DNA of 64,000 nucleotides. Origin: Verrucomicrobiota bacterium. Lineage in GTDB: Bacteria; Verrucomicrobiota; Verrucomicrobiia; Opitutales; UBA953. Each line of letters starts with the position of its first letter. The first letter of the stretch is position 1. The DNA lies in the NCBI GenBank assembly GCA_030830965.1, contig JAURLX010000019.1:124001-188000 (forward strand), given 5' to 3'. Positions 34,675 to 43,508 of the stretch are shown in pieces. Below the pieces are notes generated by a model, which worked only from the letters and a program-made list of their open reading frames with translations, was not told the origin of the DNA and did not search any database. A program made the translations under genes and the position numbers.

Positions 34675-35424
34675 TCAGTCTCTGCGGTCCCGCCGGGACA
34701 GCTCTTCGCGCAGCCCTCGGATTTCCTCGCGCAGCTTCGAGATCTCGCCCTTCTCGTCGGCGTGATCCCGGGCCTCCCTCGGGAGGATGAGCCGTGAGGT
34801 GATCAGGGCGGACATCGAGCCGAAGAGGGCGATGCCGACCAGCATCATCACGGCCGCGATGGCGCGTCCGGCGCCGGTTACCGGATAGGTGTCGCCGTAG
34901 CCGACCGTCGTGACGGTGGTCAGGGCCCACCAGAGCGCGTCGCCGCCCGTGCGGATGGTGGCTCCCGGTGCGCCGGCTTCGAACTCCAGCATCAGGTTGG
35001 TCGAGAAGAGGACCATGACGAGCGCGACGCCAGGCATGGCGAGCAGCTTCTCGTTGAAGGACGTGCCCGTGGTCAGCTCCCGGAGCTTGTAGAGCGTGCG
35101 AAGGAACCGGATGACCCTGTAGATCCTGAACGCCTGGAAGGTGCGGAACGCGGCGTCGAAGGGGATGCTTGCCAGGAGGTCCAGCCAGCCGAGGCGCCAG
35201 TAACGACGGGACCATCCTTCGCGCCGCCACCGGATGATCATGTCGGCGAAGAAGACGCCGCAGGCGGCCCGGTCGGCCGTGATCATGATGCCGAGGGTTG
35301 CCGGCGGGATGGTCAGGAAGGTCTCCAGGATCACGAAGATCATGGAGACGAGCGCCACCACCAGCACGAGCCAGTCCCAGGTGTTCAGCCTCTCGCGAAG
35401 TTCGGGGTCGATTTCCACCTCCAC
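34675..35424 (-). CDS. Voltage-gated-like potassium channel (six-TM ion transporter family)
   Basis: A 249-residue membrane protein with an ion-transport fold: hydrophobic segments at about 15-38, 45-65, 80-92, a voltage-sensor-like basic stretch FRIYRVIRFLRTLYKLRE, 130-150, the pore helix and selectivity filter TTVTTVGYGD at about 170-180, and a final TM (AIAAVMMLVGIALFGSMSALI). The C-terminus is a charged coiled coil (EISKLREEIRGLREELSRRD), likely for tetramerisation. TVGYGD indicates K+ selectivity. Translation starts at GTG 35424. A truncated paralogue of its first TM segment lies about 170 bases upstream on the same strand. Confidence 0.9.
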   Translation of the reverse strand: MEVEIDPELRERLNTWDWLVLVVALVSMIFVILETFLTIPPATLGIMITADRAACGVFFADMIIRWRREGWSRRYWRLGWLDLLASIPFDAAFRTFQAFRIYRVIRFLRTLYKLRELTTGTSFNEKLLAMPGVALVMVLFSTNLMLEFEAGAPGATIRTGGDALWWALTTVTTVGYGDTYPVTGAGRAIAAVMMLVGIALFGSMSALITSRLILPREARDHADEKGEISKLREEIRGLREELSRRDRRD

Positions 35425-35763
35425 GAAAATACGGAAGAAGGCGCCCCCGACAACCCCTTAGCCATCCGCATCCGTCATGGAAGGATGCAGCGGGTAGGTC
35501 CGTTCAACGTCGCCTCCGTGCCCGGCGGACTTCGTTTCATTCGGTCGACGTGCCGTCGAAGGATGCCCCGCGGGCGATGGGGGCGGTCGTCATCAAGTCG
35601 GAGACGGGATGGTCAGGATGTTGTCCAGGAGGACGAAGATCAGGACGAGGAGCACCGCCGCCAGCAGGAGCCAGTGCCAGAGCCGGAGCCTACCCCGGAG
35701 TTTGGGGTCGTTTTTCATGTTGTGAAAGGTAGCGTGAAATGACCCCCCAACAATCCTTTATCC
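35425..35763. other. Intergenic region with partial duplication of the channel gene 5-prime end
   Basis: A 339-base region between the channel gene (minus) and the PhoD-like gene (plus). It contains one short minus-strand ORF (35593-35718, listed separately) whose sequence aligns with the channel start. The upstream flanks also align: on the minus strand the channel is preceded by GGATGGCTAAGGGGTTGT and the small ORF by GGATAAAGGATTGTTGG. This suggests that promoter plus first TM segment were duplicated. The remaining bases 35425-35592 show no convincing gene; long plus-strand frames here are antisense shadows. Confidence 0.6.
35593..35718 (-). CDS. 41-residue single-TM microprotein, truncated paralogue of the channel N-terminus
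   Basis: This ORF runs from ATG 35718-35716 to TGA 35595-35593 and is too short for most gene callers. The translation begins MKNDPKLRGRLRLWHW and ends DNILTIPSPT, with a strongly hydrophobic centre LLLAAVLLVLIFVLL. It aligns with the channel opening (IDPELRERLNTWDWLVLVVALVSMIFVILETFLTIPPAT) residue for residue without gaps over about 38 positions, roughly half identical. Retention of the frame and conservative hydrophobic changes suggest it may be translated. It could assemble with the channel or be a decaying remnant. Confidence 0.55.
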   Translation of the reverse strand: MKNDPKLRGRLRLWHWLLLAAVLLVLIFVLLDNILTIPSPT

Positions 35764-37653
35764 ATGCGACACCTGATTGCGCTCATTCTCGTCTCTGCCG
35801 CCTTCGCCCAGACGCCGCCCCCTGAGACCGTCCAGCCCTTCGGACCCAAGTTCCCCAATCTCGACTCGCTTGCCGTCGGCGCCTGGTGGCAGAAGAAGAC
35901 GCCAGCCAAGGGCAAGAAGGGCGGCGGCAATCCGCCGCCCACCATGATCGTGCCCCGGGATCAGGTCATCGCGTTCGCCTTGTACACCCAGCAGGACGGG
36001 ATGCTGAAGCTTACGGCGCAGCTTTACCCCCTGATGCCCGATGAGTCCCGTGAGGTCGGGCTCGAGGTCCGCAAAGGGGATGCCTGGGCCGAAGTCGCGC
36101 GGACCAAGGTGGAATTTCCGGGCTGGAGCGCCCACTTCCGGTGCGGAGGTTGGGATGGATCGAAAGACACGCCGTATCGCGTGCGACACGGCGAGAAGGC
36201 GGTCTTCGAGGGGATCATCCGACGCGATCCGATCGACAAGGACGTGATCTCGGTGGCCAACATGTCCTGCAATTCCAGCCGCACGACCGGCGCCCGCCCT
36301 GAGATCATCGACAACCTGCGTCGGCAGGACCCGGACCTGCTGTTCTTCGCGGGTGACCAGACCTACCGGCATACCGAGCACACCGCGGGCTGGATCGAGT
36401 TCGGACTGCAGTTCCGTGACGTCATGCGGGATCGGCCGACGATCTGCATCCCCGACGACCACGACGTCGGCCATCCGAACCTCTGGGGCGAGGACGGCAA
36501 GGAGTCGACCGCACCCGGCAACGCCGACGGCGGTTACATGTTCCCGGTCGCCTACGTGAACATGGTGCAGCGCCAGCAGACATGGCACCTGCCCGACGCC
36601 TTCGACCCCACGCCGGTGCTCCGTGGCATCACGGTCTACTACACGAGGCTGAAGGTCGGCGGCATGGACTTCGCCATCCTTGAGGACCGCAAGTTCAAGA
36701 CCGGCCCGATGGGCAAGATTCCCCAACAGGGCCCTCGCCCCGACCACATCACGGATGAGAAGTATGACCCGAAGTCGATCGACCTGCCCGGTCTGCAGCT
36801 GCTCGGCGCCCGTCAGATGAAGTTCCTGGCCGATTGGTCGGCGGACTGGAAGGGTGTCAGCCACAAGGCGGTGCTGTCCGCCACGGCCTTCTGCGGCGCC
36901 GTGCACATGCACGGCGGAAAAGACGACCGTCTGCTCGCCGACCTCGACTGCAACGGCTGGCCTCAGACCGCTCGCAACGAGGCCCTTCGCGCCCTCCGAC
37001 GAGTGCGGGCGGTGCACCTCTGCGGCGACCAGCATCTGGCCGTCACGGTCAAGCACGGCATCGACGTCTTCGGCGACGGGCCGTATGCGCTCACGAGTCC
37101 GGCCCTCGTGAACACGATCTACGGCCGCTGGTGGCATCCGAAAGATGAGAAGCCCGGCCCGAACCCCGTCACCGGCAGCCCGCTGCCTTGGACGGGCGAC
37201 TTCCTGGACGGACTGGGCAACCGCATCTCGATGATTGCTTACGCGAATCCTGCGGACATCAAGGACGAGCGCCAGCGTGCCGACGGCTATGGCATGGCCA
37301 AGTTCGCCAAAGCGGCTGGCAAGGTGACCTTCGAATGCTGGCCCCGCTTCGCCGACTTTTCCAAGAGCGACGCCGCGCAGTTCCCCGGCTGGCCGCAGAC
37401 GTTCGGCCTCGAGGACAACGACGGCCGCAAGCCGACCGGATACCTGCCTGAGGTCGATCTGTCGGCCGAGAAGGGCAGGGCGGTCGTCCAGGTCATCGAC
37501 GAGAAGACCGGCGAGACCCTGTACATCCGTAGCCTGCGGAATCAGGCCGCCTACGCCCCGCCCGTCTTCGCGGACGGCGCCTACACCGTCAAGGTGGGCG
37601 TGGACCGGCCCGAGGGCCGCGTGATCAGCGGCCAGAGGCCTTCGAAGCGCTGA
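35764..37653 (+). CDS. Secreted PhoD-like metallophosphatase
   Basis: A 629-residue exported protein of the alkaline phosphatase D/metallophosphatase superfamily. Signal peptide [13 protein letters not shown]; a Lys/Gly-rich loop [12 protein letters not shown]; an N-terminal beta domain; then catalytic motifs [21 protein letters not shown] and [14 protein letters not shown]. These match the metal ligands of PhoD-type enzymes, which hydrolyse phosphomono- or diesters with Ca/Fe. The phosphate source is inferred. The last 29 bases overlap the convergent sialidase-like gene. The ATG has no Shine-Dalgarno; it is immediately upstream of the duplicated channel fragment, in divergent orientation. 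Confidence 0.87.
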   Translation: MRHLIALILVSAAFAQTPPPETVQPFGPKFPNLDSLAVGAWWQKKTPAKGKKGGGNPPPTMIVPRDQVIAFALYTQQDGMLKLTAQLYPLMPDESREVGLEVRKGDAWAEVARTKVEFPGWSAHFRCGGWDGSKDTPYRVRHGEKAVFEGIIRRDPIDKDVISVANMSCNSSRTTGARPEIIDNLRRQDPDLLFFAGDQTYRHTEHTAGWIEFGLQFRDVMRDRPTICIPDDHDVGHPNLWGEDGKESTAPGNADGGYMFPVAYVNMVQRQQTWHLPDAFDPTPVLRGITVYYTRLKVGGMDFAILEDRKFKTGPMGKIPQQGPRPDHITDEKYDPKSIDLPGLQLLGARQMKFLADWSADWKGVSHKAVLSATAFCGAVHMHGGKDDRLLADLDCNGWPQTARNEALRALRRVRAVHLCGDQHLAVTVKHGIDVFGDGPYALTSPALVNTIYGRWWHPKDEKPGPNPVTGSPLPWTGDFLDGLGNRISMIAYANPADIKDERQRADGYGMAKFAKAAGKVTFECWPRFADFSKSDAAQFPGWPQTFGLEDNDGRKPTGYLPEVDLSAEKGRAVVQVIDEKTGETLYIRSLRNQAAYAPPVFADGAYTVKVGVDRPEGRVISGQRPSKR

Positions 37654-38773
37654 GCAGGGCGTCCGTCTCGGACAGCTTGAATCGGACGCTCACGACGGAG
37701 TGCTTCTCCGGTCCGGCGGCGTATTTCACATAAGTCGTCGCGACCACGGTGTCGTCGGGCAGGAGTTCGACCCCGGGGTAGCCGCAATCCCCCGTCCTCG
37801 CGGGCGGATGGTTGTGCAGAAGCTTGACCCGATACTGCCCGGGCCGGCCCTCGCGCAGGTCTTTATAAGTTCCTACCCAGGCGACGAAATGGCCTTTGGT
37901 GGGGCTGTTGAGGGCCTGGTCGCGGAAGCAGATGACCCAGCGCCCATCCCTGGTGCGCACGCCGTAGTGCCGATCCCCGGTCAGCCCCCAACTGGTGTCG
38001 ACCGGCTTGGACCACGTGGCCCCTTGGTCGCGGCTGAACATCATCAGGCTTCTGCCTTTGTGGGAGTTTTCGCGCATCAGGCAGGCGATCTCCTTGCCGT
38101 CGCGCAGCAGGAAGGGCTCGCAGGGATTCTTGCCCTCGACCTCGGCGACGATGCGGGGCTCAGACCACGTGAAGCCGCCGTCCGCGGTGATCGTCTGCAG
38201 CGTCACCAGCGGAGTCCGGTCGGCGCCCCCGGGACCCCGATGGTAGAGGCCCAGCGTTCGTCCGTCGTCGAGGCGGATGACGCTGCTGAAAGTCATCACG
38301 CAGGGGAAGCCCAGCGGAGGCATCTCCTTCCAGGTCTGCCCACCGTCCTCGCTCATGATGGACGGCATGCCCGGACCGCCGCGCTTGCCGAGAGCGGCCG
38401 AGAACACCCAGAGGCGTTCCTTGCCCGCGGGGTCGGCGATGCGATAGATGCTCGGGCAGTTCTGGTGCGTCGCGAAGCCCTTGGGCAGGGAGGCATCGAG
38501 GCGCGACCAGGTCAGCCCACCGTCCGTGCTTCGGGCCATCGGGCCGGCCGCGCCGCCGTGGTTGATGCACCAGACCGCGAAGATCGTGCGTCCGTCGCCC
38601 ATGAGGGCCGTCGTCGGGTGGCCTTGATAGACGTCCTTCGAGCCGGCGGCGACGATCACATGCCGGCTTTGATCCCCGGACAGGTCGAGGATGGGCAGGT
38701 CCGGCTTCTCCTGGGCCTGGCAAGGACTGAGCAGGGCGGCTGCCGCGGCGGTGACAAGTTGAAGGGTTCGCAT
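37625..38773 (-). CDS. Secreted sialidase/BNR-repeat-like protein
   Basis: A 382-residue exported six-bladed-propeller protein. Signal peptide [18 protein letters not shown], then several Asp-box (BNR) repeats: [36 protein letters not shown] and [12 protein letters not shown]. Catalytic-type Arg residues are hard to assign by eye, so exo-alpha-sialidase activity is a family inference; other Asp-box glycosidases are possible. I set the start at ATG 38773; the frame continues upstream through the tRNA gene, which is not coding. It overlaps the PhoD-like gene convergently by 29 bases. Confidence 0.87.
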   Translation of the reverse strand: MRTLQLVTAAAAALLSPCQAQEKPDLPILDLSGDQSRHVIVAAGSKDVYQGHPTTALMGDGRTIFAVWCINHGGAAGPMARSTDGGLTWSRLDASLPKGFATHQNCPSIYRIADPAGKERLWVFSAALGKRGGPGMPSIMSEDGGQTWKEMPPLGFPCVMTFSSVIRLDDGRTLGLYHRGPGGADRTPLVTLQTITADGGFTWSEPRIVAEVEGKNPCEPFLLRDGKEIACLMRENSHKGRSLMMFSRDQGATWSKPVDTSWGLTGDRHYGVRTRDGRWVICFRDQALNSPTKGHFVAWVGTYKDLREGRPGQYRVKLLHNHPPARTGDCGYPGVELLPDDTVVATTYVKYAAGPEKHSVVSVRFKLSETDALLSASKASGR

Positions 38774-38787
38774 GGGATTTTGAAGAA

Positions 38788-38863
38788 TGGTGGGCCCACC
38801 TGGATTCGAACCAGGAACCAAGGGATTATGAGTCCCCTGCTCTGACCATTGAGCTATAGGCCC
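38788..38863 (-). tRNA. tRNA-Ile (anticodon CAU, lysidine type)
   Basis: A complete 76-base cloverleaf including an encoded CCA end. Acceptor GGGCCTA pairs with TGGGCCC (one G-T pair), D arm GCTC/GAGC, anticodon stem GGGGA/TCCCT with loop CTCATAA (anticodon CAT), T arm CCTGG-TTCGAAT-CCAGG, discriminator A. The sequence GACTCATAATC with TGGT in the variable loop is the pattern of the minor isoleucine tRNA whose C34 becomes lysidine by TilS. Initiator or elongator Met is less likely: there is no run of three G-C pairs in the anticodon stem of the initiator type and position 1-72 is paired. Confidence 0.92.
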
Positions 38864-38911
38864 GTGTCCGTGGTCATAGTCACGACCGCGGGGAGTGCAA
38901 AGCAAGACTGG

Positions 38912-40309
38912 TCACTTGGACGCCGGGACGGTCTCGATCAGCTGGCTGGGGGCGAGGGGAGTCCGGGCCCTGTGCGCCTCGACGGCCGCGGTGATGCGGG
39001 CGAGGATGTCGGGATGCTGCTCGCTCACGTCGTGCGCCTCGGAGGGGTCGACGGCGAGGTTGTACAGCAGGGGGCGGTCGTGCTTCACGGGCTTGGGGTC
39101 GCCATAGGAACCCTGGGTGATGAAGTGCGCCTTCCAGTCGCCGAGACGGGCGGCGAAGAGGGTCTCGCCGCGATAATAGCAGAAGACGTCACGCTCGATG
39201 GTCCGCCCTTCGAACAGGGCGGGGGAGGCGTCCTTGCCATCATAGGGGCGGTCCTTGGGCAGTTCCGCGCCGGCCAGCTTCGCCACGGTGGGCAGGAGGT
39301 CCATCGTGGTCACGATGGCGTCGGACACGGCGGGCCGGATTTTGCCGGGCCACCAGGCGATGCCCGGGACGCGCATGCCGCCTTCCCAAGTGCTGCCCTT
39401 GCCGTCGCGCAGCAGGCCGGCGCTGCCACCCGTCTCGGCGCCCATCCACGTCCAGGGGCCGTTGTCGCTGGTGAAGATGACCAGCGTATTGTCAGCCACG
39501 CCGTTGTCCTTCAGCGCCTTCAGCACCTCGCCCACGCTCCAGTCGAGCTCGGCGAGGACGTCGCCGTAGATGCCGCGGGGGCTTCTGCCTTTGAAACGCT
39601 CCGAGGCGAAGAGAGGCGTGTGAGGGAAAGTGTGCGGCATGTAGAGGAAGAACGGCCTGTCCCTGGATTCACCGATGAACTTCGCGGCCTCCTCGGTGTA
39701 GCGTCGGGTCAGCTGGGTCTGGTCCGTGCGGGGCTCGAGCAGCTCGCGTCCGCGGTAGAGCGCGGCGTCCCACCATTCGGGGTCCTGTTCCACCAGCGCA
39801 TTGGCCTTCTTCGGCTTCGGCTTCGGGGAGGGGTTCATGTCGTTCGAGTGCATCAGCCCGAAGTGGAAGTCGAAGCCGTGGTTCAGCGGGTGATGTTCCG
39901 GACGGCTGTTGGCCCAGACACCGAGGTGCCACTTGCCGATGATGCCCGTCCGGTAACCAGCCGACTTGAGCGCCTCGGCCATGGTGAGCTCGCCCTGCGG
40001 CAGTCCGCCGGTGGACACGGCGCGCAGCACCCGGAACTGGTTGTGCGCCATGCCGGATCGGACCGGGTAGCGGCCGGTCATGAGCGCGGCGCGGGACGGC
40101 GTGCAGACCTCGGCGGCGGAATAGAATTGCGTGAACCGGATGCCTTCGGCGGCCATGCGGTCCAGGTTCGGAGTCCTGATGGACGGGTGGCCGTAGCAGC
40201 CGAGATCGCCGTAGCCGAGGTCATCGGCGAAGATGATGACGACGTTGGGTCTGGGCGTCTGACCGGCCTGGACCAGGGCCGTGAGCAGGGTGATGATGAG
40301 CGCGCGCAT
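38912..40309 (-). CDS. Secreted arylsulfatase-like sulfatase
   Basis: A 465-residue type I sulfatase of the arylsulfatase A-like group. Signal peptide ALIITLLTALVQAGQ; first metal site FADDLGYGDLGCYG; formylglycine motif CTPSR in EVCTPSRAALMTGRYPVRSGM; IGKWHLG; MHSNDM; second metal site FTSDNGPW. The start at ATG 40309 gives a good signal; the six residues before it look non-coding. It is upstream of tRNA-Ile and divergent from the second PVC heme protein across 99 bases, so shared control with that gene is possible. Confidence 0.93.
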   Translation of the reverse strand: MRALIITLLTALVQAGQTPRPNVVIIFADDLGYGDLGCYGHPSIRTPNLDRMAAEGIRFTQFYSAAEVCTPSRAALMTGRYPVRSGMAHNQFRVLRAVSTGGLPQGELTMAEALKSAGYRTGIIGKWHLGVWANSRPEHHPLNHGFDFHFGLMHSNDMNPSPKPKPKKANALVEQDPEWWDAALYRGRELLEPRTDQTQLTRRYTEEAAKFIGESRDRPFFLYMPHTFPHTPLFASERFKGRSPRGIYGDVLAELDWSVGEVLKALKDNGVADNTLVIFTSDNGPWTWMGAETGGSAGLLRDGKGSTWEGGMRVPGIAWWPGKIRPAVSDAIVTTMDLLPTVAKLAGAELPKDRPYDGKDASPALFEGRTIERDVFCYYRGETLFAARLGDWKAHFITQGSYGDPKPVKHDRPLLYNLAVDPSEAHDVSEQHPDILARITAAVEAHRARTPLAPSQLIETVPASK

Positions 40310-40408
40310 GCGTGATTGAAGCCCCAAGAAAGAGCCGGTGGCAAAGGCATATTGCGAAGCTGAAACGACTTGAAACGGATGGCAGCGCGGAGATTTTCAA
40401 CCCACCCC

Positions 40409-43003
40409 ATGAGACGATTATCCCTGCTGCTCTGCCTGCTCGCCGTCCCGGCCCTCCGTTCGGCCGAGGAGGAGAAGGCCTATGAGCACGACTTCGGTCC
40501 GCGTGCCCCGGTAAAGATCCTGTCGCCCGAGGAGGAACTTCGCACCATCGAGCTGCCGGAGGGTTACCGGCTCGAACTCGTGCTCAGTGAGCGCGACGGC
40601 ATCCGAGAGCCGGCGAACCTCACCTTTGACGGCAACGGGAGGATGTACGTCGCCGAGCTCCGGACCTACATGCAGGACATCGACGGCAGCAACGAGCACG
40701 ACCCCGTGGGCGTCGTCTCCCGCCATGAGAGCACCCGGAGGGACGGCAGGTTCGACAGGCATGTCATCTTCCGCGACAAGATGGTCCTGCCGCGCATGGT
40801 TCTGCCGCTCGACGACCGTGTGCTGATCAACGAGACCGACACGCTCGACATCTTCGCCTACCGCGACACCGATGGCGACGGGGTGGCCGACGTCAAGGAG
40901 CCCTGGTTTGTCGGCGGCCCTAAGAACGGCAACCTCGAGCATCAACAGAGCGGACTCATCTGGGCCATGGATAACTGGCTGTACCAGACCTACAACGCCT
41001 ACCGGCTGCGCTGGAACGGCGACAAGGAACCCCTGAAGCAGACCATTCCGAGCGGAGGCGGCCAATGGGGCCTGGCCCAGGACGACCAAGGCAAGGTCTG
41101 GTGGTCCAACGCCGGCGGCGAGAAGGGGCTCTGGCACTTCCAGACGCCGATTCTCTACGGCGCCTACGACGTCAAGGGGCAGTTCCCCGACGACTTCCTC
41201 GAGGTCTGGCCCAAGCTTGGTCTTGCCGACCACCAGGGCGGTGCGCGTCGGACCCGGCTTGACGGCACGTTGAACCATTTCACCGCCTCATGCGGACAGG
41301 AGGTGGTGCGTGGCGATCGCCTGCCGGCTGATCTGCGCGGCGACGTCCTTATTTCCGAGCCGGTCGGTCGCCTGGTGCGACGCGCCAAAGTCACCGTCGT
41401 GGACGGCATCACGCGCATCGCCAACCCCCACGGCCGTTCAGAGTTCATCCGCTCCACCGATCCGAATTTCCGCATCGTCAACATGACCAACGGGCCCGAC
41501 GGCTGCCTCTACCTGGTCGACATGTACCGGGGCATCATCCAGGAGGGCAACTGGGTCAGGGAGGGCAGCTACCTCCGTCAGGTGGTCAAGCAGTACGCCC
41601 TGGACAAGGTCTACGGCTACGGCCGCATCTGGCGTTTGGTGCACAAGGACTTCAAGCCCGGCCCCCAGCCGCGCATGCTGGAGGAGACCCCCGCGCAGCT
41701 GGTCGCCCACCTCTCGCACCCCAACGGATGGTGGCGCGACACCGCCCAGAAGCTCCTGGTTCTGAAGGGCGACAGGTCCGTCGTGCCAGCGCTCACCGCC
41801 CTCGCGTTGGGCGGCGAGGCGCGTCTCGGCCGCATCCACGCCCTCTGGACTCTCGAGGGACTCGGGGGTCTCGACGCCAAGACGGTCAGGGCATTCCTCT
41901 CCGACGCCGATCCGGATCTCCGTCGCCAGGGCCTGCGTGCGGGCGAATCGCTCGTGCGTGCCGGCGACAAGTCCCTCATCGAGGATTTCGCCCGATTGGG
42001 CTCGGATCAGCACCCCGACGTCGTCCTGCAGGCCATCATGACCGCCAAGGTCCTGGGCTCCGGCGAGGTGAAGGCTTGGCCCGACGCGGCCAGATTCCAG
42101 CAGAAGACGCTGCTCGCCACCGCATCCAAGGGGGTGAAGGAGCTCGGTGCGATGATCCTCACCGGCACCGACCAGGTGGGCGGACGTGAATACACCGGCG
42201 ACGAGAACAAGCTCCTCGTGAAGGGTCAGACCATCTACCGCGAGCTCTGCTTCGCCTGCCATGGTTATGACGGCAAGGGCATGGCCGTCGACGGACCTAA
42301 GCCGGGCATGACCATCGCGCCTCCGCTTGGCGGTTCGGCCACCGTGCGCGGACACCGGGACGCGGTGGCGCGGGTGCTGCTCAACGGCATGACCGGGCCG
42401 GTCGGCGGGAAGACCTATGACGCCCAGATGATCCCCATGGCGATGAACGACGACGAATGGATCGCGGCCGTGGCCTCCTACGTCCGTAATTCCTTCGGCA
42501 ACAAGGGCGCGCTGCTATTCCCCAAGGACATCGCCCGCATCCGAGAGGAGGTCAGAGGGGTTTCGGCTCCTTGGACGCAGGAGACCCTGCTCGCCTCCTT
42601 GCCGCCGGTGATCAAGGCCGTCAAGGAATGGAAGGTCTCCGCCAGTGACGCCGCCGACACCGCCCAGAAAGGATGCGATGCCGATGGCAAGACGCGCTGG
42701 GAGACCAGAGGCGACCAGAAGAAGGGGATGTGGTACCAGGTCGAGCTGCCGGCTACGCAGAAGATCGCAGGCGTGCGCCTGGACGCTTCAGGCCGGCCCA
42801 GCGCCTACCCCAAGAACTTCAAGGTGGAGGGTTCGCTTGATGGCAGCAAATGGTTCCCGCTGGGCACCAGCCACGGACTCTATTCGCTTTCCGAGGCCTA
42901 CTTTGCCTCCAAGGACGCGCGTTTCGTCAAGGTCACCCTCACCGACACGACCAAGGGGCAGCCCTGGGCCATCCAGGAGTTCCAACTCATCGCCCACCGG
43001 TGA
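40409..43003 (+). CDS. PVC-type membrane-bound dehydrogenase/cytochrome c with discoidin-like domain
   Basis: An 864-residue exported protein. Signal peptide RLSLLLCLLAVPALRSA; a dehydrogenase-type propeller (about 60-430; YRLELVLSERDGIREPANLTFDGNGRMYVAEL, NGPDGCLYLVDMYRG); a HEAT-like stretch; a cytochrome c domain with heme motif CFACH at 614-618 and a possible distal Met in the GLNGMTGP/QMIPM region; and a C-terminal F5/8-type (discoidin) domain at about 735-864 (VRLDASGRPSAYPKNFKVEGS, GSKWFPLG, FVKVTLTD). This is a standard PVC architecture. The discoidin domain suggests carbohydrate binding. Oxidation of a sugar with electron transfer to the heme is an inference. It starts at ATG 40409, without a Shine-Dalgarno. 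Confidence 0.9.
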   Translation: MRRLSLLLCLLAVPALRSAEEEKAYEHDFGPRAPVKILSPEEELRTIELPEGYRLELVLSERDGIREPANLTFDGNGRMYVAELRTYMQDIDGSNEHDPVGVVSRHESTRRDGRFDRHVIFRDKMVLPRMVLPLDDRVLINETDTLDIFAYRDTDGDGVADVKEPWFVGGPKNGNLEHQQSGLIWAMDNWLYQTYNAYRLRWNGDKEPLKQTIPSGGGQWGLAQDDQGKVWWSNAGGEKGLWHFQTPILYGAYDVKGQFPDDFLEVWPKLGLADHQGGARRTRLDGTLNHFTASCGQEVVRGDRLPADLRGDVLISEPVGRLVRRAKVTVVDGITRIANPHGRSEFIRSTDPNFRIVNMTNGPDGCLYLVDMYRGIIQEGNWVREGSYLRQVVKQYALDKVYGYGRIWRLVHKDFKPGPQPRMLEETPAQLVAHLSHPNGWWRDTAQKLLVLKGDRSVVPALTALALGGEARLGRIHALWTLEGLGGLDAKTVRAFLSDADPDLRRQGLRAGESLVRAGDKSLIEDFARLGSDQHPDVVLQAIMTAKVLGSGEVKAWPDAARFQQKTLLATASKGVKELGAMILTGTDQVGGREYTGDENKLLVKGQTIYRELCFACHGYDGKGMAVDGPKPGMTIAPPLGGSATVRGHRDAVARVLLNGMTGPVGGKTYDAQMIPMAMNDDEWIAAVASYVRNSFGNKGALLFPKDIARIREEVRGVSAPWTQETLLASLPPVIKAVKEWKVSASDAADTAQKGCDADGKTRWETRGDQKKGMWYQVELPATQKIAGVRLDASGRPSAYPKNFKVEGSLDGSKWFPLGTSHGLYSLSEAYFASKDARFVKVTLTDTTKGQPWAIQEFQLIAHR

Positions 43004-43057
43004 CGCGCGTCGCCCGGTCGCGCTCCCTCGCCTCCAGTACGCTTCACGTGTGCCGTC

Positions 43058-43447
43058 GTGAATCCTGAGCTGCGCGAATGCTTCCGGCAGGCCGTGTTCC
43101 GGGGCAAGCCCCTGCCAGCGGACTGGCCCGAGGCGTTCGCGATCATCACGGCGTACAACCAAGAGGGAAGGTCCGACCCGCCTGCCGACAACGTCGCCGC
43201 CGACGCGTCCCTGGAGGCCAAATTGAGGGCCGAAGGACTGCGCATCCACCGTGTCACCGGTGGTTCGGCCGACGGATCCCATCTGGAGCCTGGCTGGGCT
43301 GCCTCCCTCAGCCTATCCGATGCGATCGACATCGGCCGACATTACCGGCAGGCGGCGGTCTTCTACGTCCGGGACGGTAGGCTTTGGCTGGTGGACTGCC
43401 TGGACGGCACGGTGGAGGCGCTCGGGCGCGGTTTCGACCTTATCTGA
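43058..43447 (+). CDS. DUF3293-like small protein
   Basis: A 129-residue cytosolic protein that starts at GTG 43058. The pattern FAIITAYNQ near residue 28, followed by AADASLEAKLRAEGLRIHRVTGGSADGSHLEPGWAA and SLSDAIDIGRHYRQAAVFYVRDG matches what I recall of DUF3293, a family of unknown function. There is no catalytic motif that I can name. It follows the PVC heme gene after 54 bases on the same strand and may share its message. Confidence 0.7.
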   Translation: MNPELRECFRQAVFRGKPLPADWPEAFAIITAYNQEGRSDPPADNVAADASLEAKLRAEGLRIHRVTGGSADGSHLEPGWAASLSLSDAIDIGRHYRQAAVFYVRDGRLWLVDCLDGTVEALGRGFDLI

Positions 43448-43508
43448 GCCATTTTCGGGTTGGAAGGATGTGTGTTTTGGGGATTCTGACCTTCAGCCCC
43501 GAATCAAC

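Noticed and set aside
35485-35742. 85-residue plus-strand open frame next to the channel
   Set aside because: It is antisense to the channel-derived microprotein and has Arg/Glu-rich shadow composition.
38788-38863. tRNA-Met rather than tRNA-Ile(CAU)
   Set aside because: The anticodon alone is ambiguous, but GACTCATAATC with TGGT downstream matches the lysidine-type isoleucine tRNA, and initiator features are absent.
38774-38905. N-terminal extension of the sialidase-like gene
   Set aside because: The extension is a translation of the tRNA-Ile gene and its flank; the ATG at 38773 begins a proper signal peptide.
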